NCBI GenBank assembly: GCA_949289625.1
Contig: CASEPH010000279.1
Location: 1 to 7,920 of the forward strand
Direction of reading: 5' to 3'
DNA from: an uncultured Clostridia bacterium
GTDB lineage: Bacteria > Bacillota_A > Clostridia > Oscillospirales > Oscillospiraceae
Length of the DNA stretch: 7,920 nt
In this document: positions 4,829 to 7,920 of the stretch, piece by piece
Numbering within the stretch: the first letter of the stretch is position 1
Layout of the letters: each line of letters opens with the position of its first letter
Made by a program: the position numbers and the translations under genes
The notes under the pieces: model-generated
What the model was told of the DNA's origin: nothing
Seen by the model: only the letters and a program-made list of their open reading frames with translations
Databases searched by the model: none

Positions 4829-5158
4829 TCAGGTATTGTGGTCGGACACATGGAAGGTTTTGAGGTTGCCGATCTTTTGGCTCCGCTGATCCAGCTCCGC
4901 CAGCACGTCCTCCAGGGGGATCTCCAGCTCCGCCATCAGCACCATCAGATGGTACATCAGGTCGGAGATCTCTCCCACCGTCTCTGCGGGGACGTCGTTT
5001 TTCGCCGCGATGATGGTCTCGGCGCACTCCTCCCCCACCTTCTTGAGAATCTTATCCAGGCCCTTTTCAAACAGATAGCAGGTATAGCTGCCCTCCATGG
5101 GATGGGCCTTCCGGTCCTGCACCACCTGGTACAAATCCTTGAGCACCTGATCGTTCAC
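4829..5158 (-). CDS. hisE: Phosphoribosyl-ATP pyrophosphatase HisE
   Basis: HisE hydrolyses phosphoribosyl-ATP to phosphoribosyl-AMP and pyrophosphate, the second step of histidine synthesis. The 109-residue protein has the all-alpha, MazG-like pyrophosphohydrolase signature: KVGEECAETIIAAKN (40-54) with Glu43, Glu44 and Glu47, and EISDLMYHLMVLM (63-75) with Glu63 and Asp66, the usual Mg2+-binding acidic residues. The start is a GTG at 5158 that overlaps the hisI stop (GTGA) and has GGAGG (5166-5170) at 7 bases. It is the last his gene. No convincing terminator is seen just after it; the following 100 bases are AT-rich and lead to ireB. Confidence 0.97.
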   Translation of the reverse strand: MNDQVLKDLYQVVQDRKAHPMEGSYTCYLFEKGLDKILKKVGEECAETIIAAKNDVPAETVGEISDLMYHLMVLMAELEIPLEDVLAELDQRSQKIGNLKTFHVSDHNT

Positions 5159-5484
5159 TGTATTTCCTCCAATCTCTCATAAAAACAGGACACGGCCCCG
5201 GTATGGCAGGCCGGGCCTGCCGGCTCCACCAGCAGCAGCAGGGTGTCCGTATCGCAGTCGGTATAGATCTCCCGGACGTGCATAAAGTTCCCGGAGGTGG
5301 CCCCTTTATTCCACAGCTCCTGCCGGCTCCGGCTCCAGAACCAGGCCGTCCCGTCGGCAAAGGTCCGGCGCACCGCCTCCTGGTTGGCAAAGGCCAGCAT
5401 CAGCACCTGCCGGGTGTGGATGTCCTGGACGATCACCGGGATCAGCTCCGATTTCTGAAACAGTTTCTTCACATCGAACTTCAT
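5155..5484 (-). CDS. hisI: Phosphoribosyl-AMP cyclohydrolase HisI
   Basis: HisI opens the adenine ring of phosphoribosyl-AMP to give ProFAR (third step). The 109-residue protein is the stand-alone form, not fused to HisE as in enterobacteria. Metal ligands are visible: the DCDTD motif (76-80, with Cys77), Cys93 in PACHTG and Cys100. The cysteine spacing of 16 and 7 is as in characterised archaeal HisI. WFWSRSRQELWNKGATSGN (48-66) is the conserved substrate-binding stretch. The ATG at 5484 follows GAGGAGG (5494-5500), which overlaps the hisF stop. Its TGA overlaps the hisE GTG by 4 bases. Confidence 0.97.
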   Translation of the reverse strand: MKFDVKKLFQKSELIPVIVQDIHTRQVLMLAFANQEAVRRTFADGTAWFWSRSRQELWNKGATSGNFMHVREIYTDCDTDTLLLLVEPAGPACHTGAVSCFYERLEEIQ

Positions 5485-5498
5485 ATTCCGTATCCTCC

Positions 5499-6254
5499 TC
5501 AGCGCACCGGGATGCCCCGGGACCGCAGATAGTCCTTGACCTGGGGCACCGTCAGGGTACCATAATGGAACAGGCTGGCAGCCAAAGCCGCATCGCAGCC
5601 GGTCTGCAAAAAGACCTCTGCAAAATCCTCCAGCTTTCCCGCGCCGCCGCTGGCGATCACCGGGATGGACACCTGCTCCACCACCGCCCGGGTCATGGGA
5701 ATGTCAAAGCCCGCCTGGGTACCGTCGGCGTCCATGGAGGTCAGCAGGATTTCCCCTGCCCCCAAGTCCTGGCCCCGCCGGGCCCATTCCACCACATCCA
5801 GGCCCGTGGGATTCCGGCCCCCGGCGGTGACCACCTCCCAGGTACCGTCCCCCCGGCGTCGGCCATCGATGGCCAGCACCACGCACTGGGACCCGAACAG
5901 CTCCGCCGCCCGGGTAATGAGTTCCGGGTCCTGCACCGCCGCGGAGTTTACGGAGATCTTATCGGCCCCGGCCCGGAGGATTTCCTGAAAATCCGCCGTG
6001 GTTCGGATGCCGCCCCCCACCGTCAGGGGCACGAACACCTTCCGGCCTGTCCGCTCGATGACGTCCACCACGGATTTCCGCCCGTCACTGGTGGCGGTGA
6101 TGTCCAGAAACACCACCTCGTCGGCCCCCTGATCGGAATAGAACTTGGCCAGCTCCACCGGATCTCCGGCGTCCCGGATGTCCACGAAGTTGACCCCCTT
6201 CACCACTCGGCCCATATGGACGTCCAGGCAGGGAATGATTCGTTTGGCTAGCAT
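5499..6254 (-). CDS. hisF: Imidazole glycerol phosphate synthase, cyclase subunit HisF
   Basis: HisF takes ammonia from HisH and converts PRFAR to imidazole glycerol phosphate and AICAR, linking histidine and purine synthesis. The 251-residue (beta/alpha)8 barrel has the catalytic pair Asp11 (IPCLDV) and Asp130 (LAIDGRR) in their canonical positions. Phosphate-binding loops are at VGGGIRT (79-85) and IASGGAG. The ATG at 6254 has GGAGG about 10 bases upstream and overlaps the end of hisA by 7 bases. The hisI gene follows after 14 bases. Confidence 0.98.
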   Translation of the reverse strand: MLAKRIIPCLDVHMGRVVKGVNFVDIRDAGDPVELAKFYSDQGADEVVFLDITATSDGRKSVVDVIERTGRKVFVPLTVGGGIRTTADFQEILRAGADKISVNSAAVQDPELITRAAELFGSQCVVLAIDGRRRGDGTWEVVTAGGRNPTGLDVVEWARRGQDLGAGEILLTSMDADGTQAGFDIPMTRAVVEQVSIPVIASGGAGKLEDFAEVFLQTGCDAALAASLFHYGTLTVPQVKDYLRSRGIPVR

Positions 6255-6970
6255 TGGGGTCCCGCCTCCTCCACCGCAAGTCTCAGGTCCACCGCACCGG
6301 CATAGTAGGCTTTGCCCACAATTGCCCCATCCATGCCCTCCTGTTTGAGGTCCCGCAGGTCCTCATTGGAGGAGACGCCGCCGCTGGCGGTGATCCGGCA
6401 GGACACGGCCTGCCGCAGCGCCTTCAGCCGCCCATGGGAAGGGCCGGACATGGCCCCGTCGGTGTCGATGTCCGTAAAGATGATATTCCGGACCCCCAGA
6501 GCTTCCATCTTCTTGGCAAAGTCCAGATAGGGAAGGCCCGAGTCGCCGATCCAGCCGGCGGTTTTCACGATGCCATCCAGGGTGTCGATGCCTACCGCCA
6601 CCCGGTCCCCGTATTTCTTGGCCGCTTCCGCCACGAAATCCGGATCCGTCACCGCCGCAGAGCCGATAACCCCCCGGTAGGCCCCCAGCCGGAACACCGC
6701 CTCCAGGTCCGCCATGGAGCGAATGCCGCCCCCCAGTTCCACCCGGATGCCTTCCAGGGCGCAGATCCGCCGGACGATGTCCCCGTTTTTCCGCACCCCG
6801 TCCTTGGCCCCGTCCAGGTCCACCACATGGACATAGACCGCCCCGGCTTCCCGGAATTTCCGGGCCGTCTCCACCGGGTCCGGGGCCACGGCATGGACGG
6901 TATCAAAATCCCCCCGGAGCAGCCGGACGCAGGCTCCGTCCTTCAAATCAATGGCTGGCAGAATAATCAT
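6248..6970 (-). CDS. hisA: ProFAR isomerase HisA
   Basis: HisA is the Amadori isomerase that turns ProFAR into PRFAR, the substrate of HisF/HisH. The 240-residue half-barrel repeat protein has catalytic Asp8 (PAIDLKDG) and Asp129 (VGIDT), phosphate loops at LGGGIRS (79-85) and ASGGVSS (195-201), and [11 protein letters not shown] in the C-terminal half. The ATG at 6970 is chosen because it gives the family's [10 protein letters not shown] start, sits after GGGGAG, and overlaps the hisH stop as ATGA. A longer in-frame reading into hisH is not real. It ends TAG, overlapping hisF by 7 bases. Confidence 0.98.
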   Translation of the reverse strand: MIILPAIDLKDGACVRLLRGDFDTVHAVAPDPVETARKFREAGAVYVHVVDLDGAKDGVRKNGDIVRRICALEGIRVELGGGIRSMADLEAVFRLGAYRGVIGSAAVTDPDFVAEAAKKYGDRVAVGIDTLDGIVKTAGWIGDSGLPYLDFAKKMEALGVRNIIFTDIDTDGAMSGPSHGRLKALRQAVSCRITASGGVSSNEDLRDLKQEGMDGAIVGKAYYAGAVDLRLAVEEAGPQC

Positions 6971-7572
6971 CGGTTCAACTCCCCAAAGTTTTTCAGTATG
7001 GTCATGCCCACCGGGCCGCTTTTCTCCGGGTGGAACTGGCACCCAAAGACATTGCCTTTGGCCACCATGGCCGCCACCGGACCGCCGTAGTCCGTAATCA
7101 TGGCCAGGTCCTGGGGGCGTTCCGTATGGGCGCAGAAGCTGTGGACAAAGTAGACGTAGTCCCCGTCCCGGAGCCCCTTGGTCAAGGCGTTGGGCTGCAA
7201 AATCCGAAGGCTGTTCCAGCCGATATGGGGCAGCTTATAGGGGGTTTCGATCTTTTCCACCCTGCCGGGAATCAGGCCCAGGCCCTGGGAGGTGCCCATC
7301 TCCGTGCTGGAATCCAGCAGCATCTGCATACCGAGACAGATCCCCAGCAGGGGTTTCTTTTCCACCTGTCGGCAGATCTCCTGGTCCATGGCCCGGCGGC
7401 GCAATGCCTCCATGCACTTGGGAAAGGCTCCTACCCCCGGCAGGATCATGGCGTCATACCGCTCCAGCTGCCCCGGGTCCGACACGATCTCGTTGGCAAA
7501 GCCCAGGAAGGACAGAGCCTTGGTGACGCTTTTAAGGTTGCCTGCGCCGTAGTCAATCACCCCGATCTTCAT
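6967..7572 (-). CDS. hisH: Imidazole glycerol phosphate synthase, glutaminase subunit HisH
   Basis: HisH is the class-I glutamine amidotransferase that releases ammonia for HisF. The 201-residue protein has the full triad: Cys79 in GICLGMQ, and His181 and Glu183 in FHPEKSG. The family opening IDYGAGNLKSV (6-16), the oxyanion-region stretch LPGVGAF and the HIGWN motif (116-120) are present. The ATG at 7572 overlaps the hisB stop by 4 bases (ATGA), and its own TGA overlaps the hisA ATG in the same way, so the three genes are probably translated in a coupled manner. Confidence 0.98.
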   Translation of the reverse strand: MKIGVIDYGAGNLKSVTKALSFLGFANEIVSDPGQLERYDAMILPGVGAFPKCMEALRRRAMDQEICRQVEKKPLLGICLGMQMLLDSSTEMGTSQGLGLIPGRVEKIETPYKLPHIGWNSLRILQPNALTKGLRDGDYVYFVHSFCAHTERPQDLAMITDYGGPVAAMVAKGNVFGCQFHPEKSGPVGMTILKNFGELNR

Positions 7573-7919
7573 GAGAGCACTCCTTTGGTGGAGGTGACAT
7601 GGTCCGAATCCACCGTCACCGCGTCCTTCAGGGCCAGCCCCAGGGCCTTGAACAGCCCCTCGGTGATATGATGGGCGTTTTCCCCATAAAAGCTTTTCAA
7701 ATGCAGGGTGATGCCGCTGTTCATGGCAAAGGCCCGCATAAACTCCCGGGTCAAGCAGCTGTCATAGTCCCCGATCATGGGCTGGGGCATGGCCGCATCC
7801 ATCACCAGGTAGGGCCGTCCCGACACGTCCAGGGCACAGAACTCCAGGCTTTCATCCATGGGCACATAGGCCGAGGCAAACCGGCGGATGCCCACCTTAT
7901 CCCCCAAGGCCTCCCCCAG
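7569..7919 (-). CDS. hisB: Imidazole glycerol phosphate dehydratase HisB, 5' end cut by window edge
   Basis: Only the C-terminal 116 residues are inside the window; IGP dehydratases are about 190-200 residues long. HisB dehydrates imidazole glycerol phosphate to imidazole acetol phosphate using two Mn2+ ions. Visible hallmarks are GIRRFASAYVPMDE, and GENAHHITEGLFKALGLAL, whose paired histidines and Glu bind metal, then the typical STKGV end. It looks like the single-domain dehydratase of Firmicutes, since the C-terminal end is normal; a phosphatase fusion at the missing N-terminus cannot be excluded. The reading frame continues to the edge without a stop. Confidence 0.95.
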   Translation of the reverse strand: MGEALGDKVGIRRFASAYVPMDESLEFCALDVSGRPYLVMDAAMPQPMIGDYDSCLTREFMRAFAMNSGITLHLKSFYGENAHHITEGLFKALGLALKDAVTVDSDHVTSTKGVLS

Positions 7920-7920
7920 G

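Noticed and set aside
5565..7090. Long plus-strand frames opposite hisF, hisA and hisH
   Set aside because: They are antisense shadows in high-GC coding sequence; the minus-strand genes carry complete catalytic motifs.
1..7920. CRISPR arrays, tRNA or rRNA genes, known riboswitches
   Set aside because: I looked for regularly spaced repeats and recognisable RNA-gene motifs and saw none.

Overview
The window comes from a Gram-positive bacterium of the class Clostridia. The evidence is strong AGGAGG-type ribosome binding sites, an S-layer homology (SLH) surface protein, an NlpC/P60 wall hydrolase with bacterial SH3 domains, IreB, and compact, GC-rich genes. A gut Oscillospiraceae-type organism (Flavonifractor/Lawsonibacter-like) fits, but that is a guess from protein style and composition. 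Every gene I can support lies on the minus strand, so transcription runs from right to left.

Right part (about 4829-7920): the distal half of a histidine operon, in the order hisB (5' end cut by the window edge), hisH, hisA, hisF, hisI, hisE. Neighbouring genes overlap by 4-7 bases or sit 14 bases apart, so they are probably translationally coupled. Together they cover IGP dehydratase, IGP synthase (HisF+HisH), the HisA isomerase, and the two early steps (HisE, HisI) as separate proteins.

Middle (about 2418-4790): ireB, a substrate of the PASTA Ser/Thr kinase family, has its own likely promoter and terminator. Next comes a probable two-gene unit: a 96-residue protein of unknown function, then a secreted wall hydrolase (three SH3b domains, an acidic D/S/T/Y linker, NlpC/P60). 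A near-consensus promoter (TTGACA-17-TACAAT) precedes the unit and two tandem intrinsic terminators end it.

Left part (1-2180): a Hin/resolvase-type serine recombinase lies upstream of a secreted SLH-domain protein that runs off the left edge. The 266-base gap between them holds the most interesting signal. A near-perfect sigma-A promoter (TTGACA-17-TACAAT, 1516-1544) points AWAY from the SLH gene and is bracketed by 20-bp inverted repeats that match at 17 positions (1479-1498 and 1571-1590). I see no comparable promoter facing the SLH gene. I infer a roughly 112-bp invertible promoter, captured in the OFF orientation, that switches the SLH surface protein and is probably flipped by the adjacent recombinase. 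In the OFF state the same promoter would make RNA antisense to the recombinase gene. The repeats, promoter and gene order are read directly from the sequence. Inversion, OFF/ON control and which enzyme acts are inference.
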